Assembly (NCBI RefSeq): GCF_000379665.1
Contig: NZ_KB903368.1
Coordinates: 62,001 to 126,000 of the forward strand
Source: Butyricimonas synergistica DSM 23225
GTDB lineage: Bacteria > Bacteroidota > Bacteroidia > Bacteroidales > Marinifilaceae
Direction: 5' to 3'
Length of the DNA: 64,000 nucleotides
In this document: positions 36,691-45,008 of the stretch, in pieces
Numbering within the stretch: the stretch's first letter is position 1
Layout: the number at the start of each line of letters is the position of its first letter
Notes under the pieces: generated by a model
The model's input: only the letters and a program-made list of their open reading frames with translations
What the model was told of the DNA's origin: nothing
Database searches by the model: none
Position numbers and translations under genes: made by a program

Positions 36691-36742
36691 AACAAGCATA
36701 CAAATATTTAAAATTTCACTTCTTTATTTCCTATTTTTCAAA

Positions 36743-36771
36743 TAGCTTTGCATAAATACAACATATTTTTG
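36743..36771 (+). promoter_or_regulatory. Promoter region of the dynamin operon (two -7-like boxes)
   Basis: TAGCTTTG (36743-36750) and TATTTTTG (36764-36771) both fit TAnnTTTG, upstream of the ATG at 36797. The 12-mer TAGCTTTGCATA occurs here (36743-36754) and also at 36177-36188. A -33 element at perfect spacing was not seen. Confidence 0.5.
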
Positions 36772-36796
36772 TACGGATGTGTGTGAAACGAATGAT

Positions 36797-37831
36797 ATGA
36801 AAACAGGGAATAAATACAGTAACCCGGAAGAGGAAGAATACCTCTCCGAACCGGAAGATGAAAAGTATCAAGAGAATAATCGGGATGTATCCCGCGACCT
36901 TAAGCCTAATATCCGCCTCAGGAAGATCGGTAAGAAATACGCGGGCATCCCGGAAGAAGATTTCTATCAATTCATGCTTTACAAATTCCGTCAGGATGAC
37001 ATGGATTTCATCATGGACATTTTCGAGGGAGCGGATTTCCTCGGACCATCAATATTGAAAGCCTACAAGAAAGATTACCGGGGAGAATTGACGTTCAGGG
37101 AACTGATGGATGAACTTTACCTTCACCTGAAAGAAAATGACTGGAAGGCCCTCTCGGATTTCAGGGGGGAATGCAGCCTGGTCATCTGGTTACGTTCGAT
37201 CGCCTCCAATTTCTTCAAGAGATTTTACAAGCAAAATCACTTGAATCATCCAACTTCCCCAAAAGAACAATTCAACATCGAATCACCTTATGCCACGGAG
37301 TATGACGTGGTCAATCTCATCAACCGGATCAGCGAGGAAAAAGAAAAAAATCTACTTTTTTTGAAATACGTTCAGAGAATTCCCGACGAGGAGACTCTTA
37401 TAAAAATGAAGCTGAAGGATAACAAGAGCCTCGAACGCCTCCACCGCTTGGCGATCGAACGGGCCGGAAGGATGGCCGCCCAAGACGAATTTCTGAGCGC
37501 TATCTTTTTCGAGCAAGTCAACGGGGGAGTAGCAACGGTCCCGTTATCCGCGGTAAATTTAAACCATCACCACGGGTTGCTTGAAGAGCCCGAATGGAGT
37601 TATAATTTAACGACAGAGCAAATGAAAGATATTGTAAGAAATACGATTTCAAAATGGAAAACGGAAACCTATCGACGGGTCATCGAACTCCGGCTTTTGG
37701 AAGGGAAATCGACCGAGGAAACGGCCGAGGAAATGGGAGTTACACCCGGTAAAGTGTATAATTACCTGAACATCGCTTACAAGCGATTGCTGACGGAGAT
37801 TCAAAACAATAAAAATAAATACTATGCCTGA
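36797..37831 (+). CDS. Atypical sigma-70-like protein heading the dynamin operon
   Basis: The 344-residue protein has an acidic N-terminus (EEEEYLSEPEDE). Its middle resembles sigma region 2 (about residues 95-145: LTFRELMDELYLHLKENDW, then DFRGECSLVIWLRSIASNFF). A spacer of about 135 residues follows, much longer than in ECF sigmas. The C-terminal region 4-like helix-turn-helix (about 285-335) has STEETAEEMGVTPGKVYNYL. It is nearly twice as long as a normal ECF sigma. The start is the ATG at 36797; a GTG at 36779 is less likely. The next gene overlaps by 8 bp. It probably controls this operon, but sigma activity is inferred. Confidence 0.7.
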   Translation: MKTGNKYSNPEEEEYLSEPEDEKYQENNRDVSRDLKPNIRLRKIGKKYAGIPEEDFYQFMLYKFRQDDMDFIMDIFEGADFLGPSILKAYKKDYRGELTFRELMDELYLHLKENDWKALSDFRGECSLVIWLRSIASNFFKRFYKQNHLNHPTSPKEQFNIESPYATEYDVVNLINRISEEKEKNLLFLKYVQRIPDEETLIKMKLKDNKSLERLHRLAIERAGRMAAQDEFLSAIFFEQVNGGVATVPLSAVNLNHHHGLLEEPEWSYNLTTEQMKDIVRNTISKWKTETYRRVIELRLLEGKSTEETAEEMGVTPGKVYNYLNIAYKRLLTEIQNNKNKYYA

Positions 37832-38159
37832 AAGATCGAAACAAACGAAGAAAATCACTCTTGACCAGATAGAGAAAATTCTTGACGGCAGTGCCTCGGC
37901 GGAAGAATCGCTTGCCGGATTAAGTGCGGCCGTCGCTAACGAAGAGGTGGGAGAACTACTGACATCGGAGACCCCGGAAAACGACAAGCAAGACATCCGT
38001 TTCTTCAACAATATGTTTGCGAAGTATGAAGACGAGATCAAACGTTTTATAGAGAAACGAGAAAAGGGTAAAGTCGTTAACGTTGATTTTAAACCGGGTA
38101 ACACCGGGGTCGCCGCAGCCCTGCCCCAAATCCCATCAAAAAAGAAGAAAAAGAAATAA
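37824..38159 (+). CDS. Small protein of unknown function coupled to the sigma-like gene
   Basis: This 111-residue soluble protein starts with KITLDQIEKILDGSASAEES, a layout reminiscent of the short N-terminal helices of anti-sigma factors. It ends with PSKKKKKK. There is no membrane segment. Its start overlaps the end of the sigma-like gene by 8 bp, which implies coupled translation and a possible partner role, for example as an anti-sigma factor. I do not recognise a family. Confidence 0.6.
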   Translation: MPERSKQTKKITLDQIEKILDGSASAEESLAGLSAAVANEEVGELLTSETPENDKQDIRFFNNMFAKYEDEIKRFIEKREKGKVVNVDFKPGNTGVAAALPQIPSKKKKKK

Positions 38160-38171
38160 ATATTACCGATC

Positions 38172-38681
38172 ATGAATGAATTCAATCAGTTGTGGGACGA
38201 AGTCTCGATCATGGTAGATTTCGAGGCCAAAAGAATTAAAAACAGTTCAGGCAAAGTGAACGTGCAACAAATTGAGAACTATTATAAAATCGAGATTATT
38301 GATAAACTATGGTTCAATTTCACGTTTCCCAATAAATACAACAAGTGGGTATGTGATTATTACGGAGAAAAACCTGCCGTTCAACAAGCGATCAGGAAAG
38401 AGATGGACCATTTTTCTCCCGCCTCCCGGGGAAAACGGTCTATCGGATTACTCGCGACCGGAATCGTGATTCTCATTCTGGGACTTCTATCTTACGCGAT
38501 CCCGGATATAAAAAACGTTGTCCCGCTCGGCCTGACGTTAATCGGGATCGGTCTCACGATAGGCGGGACGGTCAAAAATGGTAACTCCCGAAAGTATTGT
38601 GATATGGCAAGCCTGACCGGAGAATTAAACCGAATAAAGAATCAAGTAAATACCCTCATACATGAGCATGCAAATATTTGA
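38172..38681 (+). CDS. Two-helix membrane protein, paralog of the last gene of the operon
   Basis: The 169-residue protein has an N-terminal cytoplasmic region with LWDEVSIMVDFEAKRI and FTFPNKYNKW. Two membrane helices follow (about residues 98-113 and 120-137: LLATGIVILILGLLSYAI, VVPLGLTLIGIGLTIGG), then a short helical tail. The N-terminal part matches the protein at 44361-44882 (LWDEVKVMVDFETKRL, ESFPNKYNAW). No named family is recognised. It starts 12 bp after the previous gene and overlaps the next by 20 bp. Confidence 0.75.
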   Translation: MNEFNQLWDEVSIMVDFEAKRIKNSSGKVNVQQIENYYKIEIIDKLWFNFTFPNKYNKWVCDYYGEKPAVQQAIRKEMDHFSPASRGKRSIGLLATGIVILILGLLSYAIPDIKNVVPLGLTLIGIGLTIGGTVKNGNSRKYCDMASLTGELNRIKNQVNTLIHEHANI

Positions 38682-39591
38682 CAACACGTATCTTTCTCTT
38701 TCCGAATACATGGAGAAAGAGGTACAAGGGTTCAAGAAATTTATCGACCCCCCGTTGTACGTGACCGAACAGGAAAAGGAGTTTTTGGACAGTATCGCCA
38801 AGTTTAACGAGGTGGCACCGGGATTTATCAAGTACACGTTCAACGAGAGTAATATGCTGCGTATTCAAGTTCTCCGGAGCGTACTTGACAGACAACCTGT
38901 TAACGTGAACAATAATTCTCGTCTTTTTGATATTATCACGACGCTATGCAAAAATCTGGGCATCCCGATGCCGTTGGTATACGTGTATTCGGACGAGGAT
39001 ATATACCGGATGGAACGGGCTTTGGAGGAAACGAGTCTGAAAGGACAAGAGCTTTTCCAAAGCAACAACGCTTTTACCTGCGGGTCAAAGGAGATGTTGT
39101 ATGTCTTTATTTCCGAAGAATTGATGGCAAAGACGGAATACACGGACTTGGAGATCATGGCCCTGATCGGGCACGAAATCGGGCACGCTTTGGCGAATCA
39201 CCCGATTAAAGGCAGTATCATGGCAACAGATTTGTCAACGATAACCAACCCGCAGGTGATTGCCCGGATCAAGCAATTGCAACAGAATAATCAATATTCC
39301 CGGTTGCAGGAGATCACGGCAGACCGGGCGGCGGTGATCGCTTGTCGCGACGCCGCAGCAGCTCAATCCATGATCAAGAAAATGAATAACCTGGACGAGG
39401 CTCTTTGGGATTATGATCATTCGGAAGCAAGTCATCCTAACGGAAAGACCCGCGCACGGGCGATCGAACTTTTCGGGAAATCGCTTCTCTATGCCCGTTG
39501 TATCGAATTGATCGATCACACGACCGTTGACAAGAGTGCTTATCTTTTGTCAGCCCGTGATTTGCAAGCAGAAATCATGAAAATCATCTAA
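38662..39591 (+). CDS. M48-type zinc metalloprotease, soluble, inside the dynamin operon
   Basis: The 309-residue protein has the M48 zinc site HEIGH at 171-175 and the third ligand Glu217 in EITADRA. No signal peptide or clear membrane helix is seen, so it is probably cytoplasmic, unlike HtpX or BepA. The N-terminal 160 residues include GIPMPLVYVYSDEDIY, the usual strand before the catalytic helix. Its start lies 20 bp inside the preceding membrane-protein gene. It could process one of the membrane or dynamin-like partners. A second M48 protein is encoded at 45009. Confidence 0.88.
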   Translation: MSMQIFDNTYLSLSEYMEKEVQGFKKFIDPPLYVTEQEKEFLDSIAKFNEVAPGFIKYTFNESNMLRIQVLRSVLDRQPVNVNNNSRLFDIITTLCKNLGIPMPLVYVYSDEDIYRMERALEETSLKGQELFQSNNAFTCGSKEMLYVFISEELMAKTEYTDLEIMALIGHEIGHALANHPIKGSIMATDLSTITNPQVIARIKQLQQNNQYSRLQEITADRAAVIACRDAAAAQSMIKKMNNLDEALWDYDHSEASHPNGKTRARAIELFGKSLLYARCIELIDHTTVDKSAYLLSARDLQAEIMKII

Positions 39592-39606
39592 ACCTATAAA
39601 CCCGTT

Positions 39607-41052
39607 ATGAGTGACAAAAATGATATATTGATTCCGGATCTACCCGGAGAGATCGGTTCGAAAGTGCAGGAGATGGTTGATCTCATTCCCTCTTCCGAGA
39701 AACAAGTATGTATCGCGTGTAGTCGGGATATTGAAGCCGAGGTCTGCTCGCTGTTCTCGGGGATGCTTCATTCCGGGATGTTTGAAGATTACACGTTTGA
39801 ATTTTCTTCTATCGGCAACGACGAGGATATTTCCCGAAATGCACCTGTAAACCGGGCGGCACGTAATGTACTCGTGATGGATGCACAACACCTTCTGAAA
39901 GGTTCAGATGTAGCCTTACTTGATTACATCGCAGTACACGACGCGCTCCGGGCCGGACTGGCGATAGTGCTTCTTCACGCTCACTTGATCCCTTCCGTGA
40001 CAGAGGCGGTAGCCACCGTGGAAAAGGTGTTGGAGGTAAAAGGGATCACGGCTCCCGTACACGTGGAAGGCAAAGGGAATACCGGGGTGTGGCTCGTGCA
40101 GCATTTCATATCAAATCCGGTTAACCTGGATGATGTGGCTCGCGAGAAAGCACGTGATATAGACGTTTTCGTGCAGGCTTCTTTGGAAGAACAGTTAGCC
40201 CGGGTGGAGGGCAAGCTGGAAACTCTCGAACAGGCTATCGCTCGTTTCAAAGAGCGGCGGGAATCGTTCGAGGTATACGCGAAACAGCTTGACCTGACGT
40301 TATGGGTGAAGATTCAGAATTACTGCTCGACTCATTTTGACGAGGATATCACGAAGTTCGCCCGAGAAGCTCGCTTACTGATTGACAAGGAATTGCATGC
40401 GATAGATGTTCAGAAAATACAATTTTATTTCAGCCCTTATCTCAACTACCTGTGGGGAGAGTTCTTGTGCAACGAGATCAGGAAGACGATGGACGTGGTG
40501 CGTGATGACATGGAATACAAATTGGCTTCGTTGACAGCGAAGTACAAAAGCTATTTCGGGAAAGAGATGGATGTTTTGCATCTGGAAGCGGACGGGGTTC
40601 GTGCGGGAAATCAACCGATCAGTTTCGACACGGTCGATTTGTATAACAATTCGATCAAGAACGCGGTTGAAGGCGTGATTCGTAACGTGCTCGTGTTCGT
40701 GGCTAGTTTTCATGGCGGATTCTGGGGATATTTGCTGGGAGAGGTCGTGACGAATATTCTCATGAAGCTTTTTGGCGGCTTGCTGAAGATTAAACGCAGT
40801 AACACGGAACTCGTGCAACTTTACTCGGAGGCATTGACCCAGCAGTTTCAAGAAGGGCTTGAACACATCAAAACGCAACTCAAAGAGACGCTGATGCCCT
40901 TGCTGGAGAGAAATTTCAAAAATTCTATTCACGAGATCAAGGAGATGTTCCTGAAAAATATCGACGAGATCGGACAACAATACGAGGGGGAAAGGACAAA
41001 CCTTCTGGCTCGTCAGGCGAAGTTGAAGAATTTGCTAAATAAGATGATTTGA
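39607..41052 (+). CDS. Dynamin-like helical protein lacking a P-loop
   Basis: The N-terminal 165 residues of this 481-residue protein show alternating strands and helices like a GTPase core (QVCIACS, NVLVMDAQHLL, GLAIVLLHAHL) but have no GxxxxGKS motif, DxxG or NKxD. A coiled coil (about 190-225) and a helical bundle follow. A hydrophobic glycine-rich patch (about 354-394: VLVFVASFHGGFWGYLLGEV) is like the membrane paddle of bacterial dynamins, and a second coiled coil ends the protein (about 405-480). It lies 46 bp before the large dynamin-like GTPase. A nucleotide-free partner or scaffold role is inferred. Confidence 0.65.
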   Translation: MSDKNDILIPDLPGEIGSKVQEMVDLIPSSEKQVCIACSRDIEAEVCSLFSGMLHSGMFEDYTFEFSSIGNDEDISRNAPVNRAARNVLVMDAQHLLKGSDVALLDYIAVHDALRAGLAIVLLHAHLIPSVTEAVATVEKVLEVKGITAPVHVEGKGNTGVWLVQHFISNPVNLDDVAREKARDIDVFVQASLEEQLARVEGKLETLEQAIARFKERRESFEVYAKQLDLTLWVKIQNYCSTHFDEDITKFAREARLLIDKELHAIDVQKIQFYFSPYLNYLWGEFLCNEIRKTMDVVRDDMEYKLASLTAKYKSYFGKEMDVLHLEADGVRAGNQPISFDTVDLYNNSIKNAVEGVIRNVLVFVASFHGGFWGYLLGEVVTNILMKLFGGLLKIKRSNTELVQLYSEALTQQFQEGLEHIKTQLKETLMPLLERNFKNSIHEIKEMFLKNIDEIGQQYEGERTNLLARQAKLKNLLNKMI

Positions 41053-41098
41053 GTGTTATAAAAACAGTTGGTTATACAAAAATAATCTTTAAGATTGT

Positions 41099-43363
41099 AT
41101 GAACGTAAAAGAATTTAACGAGACGGTTAACGTTTGCAACAAGTCTCTTCAAGATGTATTACTTAATATCGGTCATGAAGCACCCGCGTTGCAGTCCGCG
41201 GCTACGATCGAATACGCCGAAGCTATAGCGAAAGAATCCGTACGTAATAACATGGGACTTGTACGGGTGCTGTTCTTGGGAGCATCAAATTCGGGTAAGA
41301 GTGCGCTGATCAACAATTTGGCACGTAAGATTATTGTCCCGGAGGTAATTCATACCTCGACGCTCATGCCTACCTGGATCGGACGCACGGAGGATTACGC
41401 GAACGAGGGGGTTACGGTGAACTATTTTGATATTGACAAGGAAGGACGCCGGAAAGGTAGTTTGAAATCCAAACGGGAGACGATTGATGATTTTCGCTGT
41501 TATTATTGTTACACGGAGAAAGATTTGGCCGATCGTGATCGTCTCGTGAAACCCGATCGCTTTAAAAGTATGGAACTGAACGAGGCTTATATTTCGCTTC
41601 ACGAGGTGGAGGGTGCCTGTAAAGATTACGCCCTCGTGCTTGTCGATACATTGGGGAACGGGGCTTCAAGCGTGGATGACGAGAAGGCCCAACACAACAT
41701 GAAGAATTGCGATTTCGCTTTCGTGTTGGTTGATTCCCTTGGGAATCTCACGGATCAAGATATTGATTTTTTCGGTTCCACGCTTTTTAACCCGAAGGTT
41801 TCCAATATCAAGCCGGAGCATATTATTTTTGTCATCAACAAGATCGACCTGTCTCCCTCTCGGCATGGTTCAATCGAGAATTGCAAGAACAATATCGCGG
41901 CCCTGTTGAAAAAAGCCTATTCCGGTAAAGTGCCCAAGGAACTTTATGAACGATTGTGTTCGCAGATCGTGACTTACTCCGCTTTATATAATCGTCTGGC
42001 ATTTTGCGGCGTGTATCCCTACAAGGAAGATGCCATTAAAATCAATGGCCTGAATCGAAAGGAGTTGGAAACTTCGGATGAGAAAAAGGTGGAGACCATT
42101 CGCACGATCGTGAAGGAGAAGGAAGAATTTGAAGAGGAAAAATCCTATCTGCCTAAAGAAATGTTACTTAAAAAGGGGTATTACGAGGATTTTAACGCCA
42201 TATTGGGCAAGGTGATCGGCAACATGTTCGCTGACGGTACGATCTATGATAATCACCTGAACGGCACGAAAGAGATGGCGATGAATATTCGGCTGGCGAT
42301 TCAGAATAGGATCAACGCCCTCGCATCAAATGCCGAGGCGATCGAGGCAAAGATAGCGGCATTCCAGAAAGCGAAAGAGACGATCCAGACCCTTTCCGGC
42401 AATTACGAACAGGAGAGCGAAACGATCGCCCGCAACTTCCCGTCGGAAGTCGATACGTATATCAAGCATCATTCCCAACAATTGCTTATTAGCGCAACCG
42501 TGGGGATCAACAAGATGATTGACGGGATCAAAATAGATGTCCCTCATGGTAATTACACGCCAAAGTCTTTGAAGGAGCTGACTTCCATCGAGATTGAAAA
42601 TGACTTTTTACCTTCCCTGCTTAAACCGGTTCCCAAGATTGTCGATTTGATATGTAACACGATTAGCGCAAATATATTCACTCCCGTACAAACAACCCGG
42701 CAAACCCCGTATCGCCAGATCGTGGATAAGTTATCACAATCCATGAATAATTATATCACGTCTGTATTGGATGAGATTCGCGCTATCAATTCGGATAACA
42801 AATTTAAGGTTACCGTGGTGAACAAATCTATTTTCGAGAAAAAGATCAGCGACAGCCTGTACGAGATGAGCGTGCTTCTGATTATTATTATCCAGAAACA
42901 GATTGACGAGATCATCAACACGTCGATCTCTTCGACGGTCAGGAAATCGTTACGCGGGTGGTGGACTAGCGTGAAGATATTTTTCGGAGGCGGTAACGTG
43001 GATAAGATGTTCGAGAAGATGGAGGAAGCAGCTCGTACAGAGTTGCGGAACAAGATAAATTCGGATATTGCCGGACGTTTGGTTCGTTCGGAAGGTTTTC
43101 TGGGCAAGGATGCTACCCTGAATTTGTATAGCCTTCTTTCGAAAGCCACCCGCGAATGTGATAATATGGTCAAACTTTATCTCAGCAATATCGAACACGA
43201 GCTTAACGCTCTTCGCGATCACCTGCAGGAGAATCAGGGGCGTATAGAGTTCTATCGTGATTTTGCCACGGAGAAGGTGAATAAACCCCTGGATCACGTA
43301 ATCGAGGAAATTGATCGGTTGCGCGCGGACGTGATCGCTAACGGGATAGATACGATAAATTAG
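41099..43363 (+). CDS. Dynamin-like GTPase, full length
   Basis: The 754-residue protein has a dynamin-type GTPase domain: GASNSGKS at 61-68, switch I threonines in HTSTLMPTW (85-93), DTLG at 183-186 and NKID at 247-250. A long helical bundle follows (about 380-754). It contains hydrophobic stretches such as SVLLIIIIQKQID and a short basic-Trp region (RGWWTSVKIFFGGG) that could insert in membrane. It is probably a bacterial dynamin-like protein that remodels or tethers membranes. The next GTPase gene follows after 4 bp. Bacterial dynamin-like proteins often work in pairs. Confidence 0.82.
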   Translation: MNVKEFNETVNVCNKSLQDVLLNIGHEAPALQSAATIEYAEAIAKESVRNNMGLVRVLFLGASNSGKSALINNLARKIIVPEVIHTSTLMPTWIGRTEDYANEGVTVNYFDIDKEGRRKGSLKSKRETIDDFRCYYCYTEKDLADRDRLVKPDRFKSMELNEAYISLHEVEGACKDYALVLVDTLGNGASSVDDEKAQHNMKNCDFAFVLVDSLGNLTDQDIDFFGSTLFNPKVSNIKPEHIIFVINKIDLSPSRHGSIENCKNNIAALLKKAYSGKVPKELYERLCSQIVTYSALYNRLAFCGVYPYKEDAIKINGLNRKELETSDEKKVETIRTIVKEKEEFEEEKSYLPKEMLLKKGYYEDFNAILGKVIGNMFADGTIYDNHLNGTKEMAMNIRLAIQNRINALASNAEAIEAKIAAFQKAKETIQTLSGNYEQESETIARNFPSEVDTYIKHHSQQLLISATVGINKMIDGIKIDVPHGNYTPKSLKELTSIEIENDFLPSLLKPVPKIVDLICNTISANIFTPVQTTRQTPYRQIVDKLSQSMNNYITSVLDEIRAINSDNKFKVTVVNKSIFEKKISDSLYEMSVLLIIIIQKQIDEIINTSISSTVRKSLRGWWTSVKIFFGGGNVDKMFEKMEEAARTELRNKINSDIAGRLVRSEGFLGKDATLNLYSLLSKATRECDNMVKLYLSNIEHELNALRDHLQENQGRIEFYRDFATEKVNKPLDHVIEEIDRLRADVIANGIDTIN

Positions 43364-43367
43364 TGCC

Positions 43368-44360
43368 ATGCCAACTCTTGATATAGAAGAAATAACCGAG
43401 ATTCAGAAGCACCTGCTACTTTGTAAATCTTTATCTTTCCGCCGTAAGTTGGCCCTTGATTTAGGACTGTACAAGGTGGTAGTGGCGGGGACTTCGAATT
43501 CCGGGAAAAGTACGCTTGTCAATGCACTCTCGGGGCGGGAATTACTCCCGGAATCCATGTCTACGAGCACAAAAATCACGACTTATATCGGGCGTTCGTG
43601 TCTCGGGGCTAGCTATGATGTTATCGTTATGGGAGGCCAGGACAGGACACGGCAACACATGGAATATGACGCTTTTCTTCGCGAGTATGTTTATGGTTTG
43701 AAAGAAATTTATCAGGGGGAGCAAAGTGCCGAGAATTTAATGTCGGGATTCGTCAATTGTTCCCATGATTTGACGGATCACGGGGTGTGCCTGATTGACA
43801 CGATCGGTATCGGGATTAATGACTACGACGTGAAACGCACGGCTGAGATTATGCGGGAGGCTGATGTTGTCGTGTTCCTTTATGACGGTTCCAAGCATGG
43901 AAATCTCACCAGTGATGAGATTGATTTTCTCAAAGCAACGTTGTTCAAAGATAAGAAACGGCCGTTGTTGCCTTACGAGCGAATGATTTTTGCCCCTAAC
44001 AAGATGGATTGTGTCGCCTCGACGGCTCAGATCAAACAGATATTAAGTTATGATCTTGGTAATTTCGTCCCATCGGGTTCCGGGGAATGGCAGCAACTCG
44101 TGAAGAATATTTTCCCGATTTCAGCCCGCTATCACCGTTTGGCTCAAGTGGGAATCGCGAATTACTCGGCCGTGAAGGATTCAATGACCAGAGCCGAATT
44201 GATGAACAATGATTTTGAAATTATACAAAACGCCAGTTTTCGAAGCGGTGATTATAAAAATTACCTGAAAGAACGGTCGGGAGTGAACCTTTTAGTTGAT
44301 CGTATCGTTGATATATTAGGAGATATCGACATAGACGATATTATAGATAAATATATTTAA
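43368..44360 (+). CDS. Short dynamin-like GTPase without a long stalk
   Basis: The 330-residue protein has GTSNSGKS at 41-48, STSTKITTY in switch I (65-73), DTIG at 144-147 and NKMD at 211-214. The G domain fills nearly the whole protein and only a short helical tail remains, so the usual dynamin stalk is missing. The motifs match the neighbouring 754-residue GTPase closely (ASNSGKS/TSNSGKS). It begins 4 bp after that gene and ends directly at the start of the last gene. Pairing with the stalk-only protein at 39607 is an attractive but untested idea. Confidence 0.82.
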   Translation: MPTLDIEEITEIQKHLLLCKSLSFRRKLALDLGLYKVVVAGTSNSGKSTLVNALSGRELLPESMSTSTKITTYIGRSCLGASYDVIVMGGQDRTRQHMEYDAFLREYVYGLKEIYQGEQSAENLMSGFVNCSHDLTDHGVCLIDTIGIGINDYDVKRTAEIMREADVVVFLYDGSKHGNLTSDEIDFLKATLFKDKKRPLLPYERMIFAPNKMDCVASTAQIKQILSYDLGNFVPSGSGEWQQLVKNIFPISARYHRLAQVGIANYSAVKDSMTRAELMNNDFEIIQNASFRSGDYKNYLKERSGVNLLVDRIVDILGDIDIDDIIDKYI

Positions 44361-44882
44361 ATGCAACTTGTTATGGAAGCGTATTTAGTAGATCAGTTCA
44401 AGACACTATGGGACGAGGTAAAGGTCATGGTGGATTTCGAGACCAAACGGTTGGTAGGGATGCACGATCAGAATATCGTGAAAAAACTCAACGGGTATTA
44501 CGTTTATGAAATTCTTCGCGGCTTGTGGTTCTCCGAATCATTTCCCAACAAGTATAATGCCTGGTATGCCGCTCTCGCCGAGGCTGACCATCTCCGTGCG
44601 GAGAAAGTTGAAAAGATTTTGATGAAAAATAATGCTCTTCTGGATGATAATGATGAAGATCGGCTTGTGCGTAACGTGATCACGGGAGGATTGACGGGAA
44701 CCGGATTGTTCGCCGCTCTTGCCAAGAAGCCCAAATTGGCATTGTTTATGCTTGGAGCAGCTTTGATTACCTTCTTTTTCACGGGCAATGAAAACAAGAT
44801 TATCGCCGAGGCCCAGTCGCTCGTATCCAAACGATTATCCGAGATTGAAAACGAGATTCTCTCTATTCTCGTGGAACCGTAA
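44361..44882 (+). CDS. Membrane protein, paralog of the third gene of the operon
   Basis: The 173-residue protein shares the N-terminal motif with 38172-38681 (TLWDEVKVMVDFETKRL, GYYVYEILRGLWF, SFPNKYNAWY). A glycine-rich segment (VITGGLTGTGLFAALA, about 109-124) and one clear membrane helix (about 127-145, LALFMLGAALITFFF) follow, with a charged tail. It starts immediately after the short GTPase stop. A second ATG (44373) may be the true start. The pair may form the membrane anchor of the dynamin complex. Confidence 0.75.
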   Translation: MQLVMEAYLVDQFKTLWDEVKVMVDFETKRLVGMHDQNIVKKLNGYYVYEILRGLWFSESFPNKYNAWYAALAEADHLRAEKVEKILMKNNALLDDNDEDRLVRNVITGGLTGTGLFAALAKKPKLALFMLGAALITFFFTGNENKIIAEAQSLVSKRLSEIENEILSILVEP

Positions 44883-44904
44883 ATCCTACGTTATAGACCG
44901 ATAG

Positions 44905-44940
44905 AAAGCAAGTGCGACAAAAAAATGTCGCACTTGCTTT
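44905..44940 (+). terminator. Strong terminator of the dynamin operon
   Basis: A 15-bp perfect stem (44905-44919 with 44926-44940) encloses a 6-A loop, with six Ts running from the end of the right arm (44938-44943). It lies 22 bp after the last stop and marks the operon end. Confidence 0.95.
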
Positions 44941-45008
44941 TTTATTTCAGAGATTTTCTTCGAGGATGCCTCTATTGTATTTAGAAAGCGAATAATAATA
45001 CAAATAAC

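Larger units (their letters stand above)
36118..36742. other. Long intergenic region with hairpins and a GC-rich patch
   Basis: This stretch separates the Sus-type locus from the dynamin operon and has no accepted gene. It includes a stem-loop at 36180-36211 (CTTTGC/GCAAAG with TACCC/GGGTA), a promoter-like box at 36177-36184, the long dyad at 36293-36339, a palindrome TTGTATACAA (36242-36251), and a clearly GC-richer block from about 36450 to 36690 between AT-rich flanks. Confidence 0.6.

Noticed and set aside
36318-36711. Two overlapping plus-strand open frames in the GC-rich patch
   Set aside because: Both are short and of odd composition, start in AT-rich non-coding sequence and resemble no family. 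Reported as a possible remnant instead of a gene.
36797-44940. Operon considered as a prophage or integrative element
   Set aside because: No integrase, attachment repeats, tRNA or structural phage genes were found nearby.
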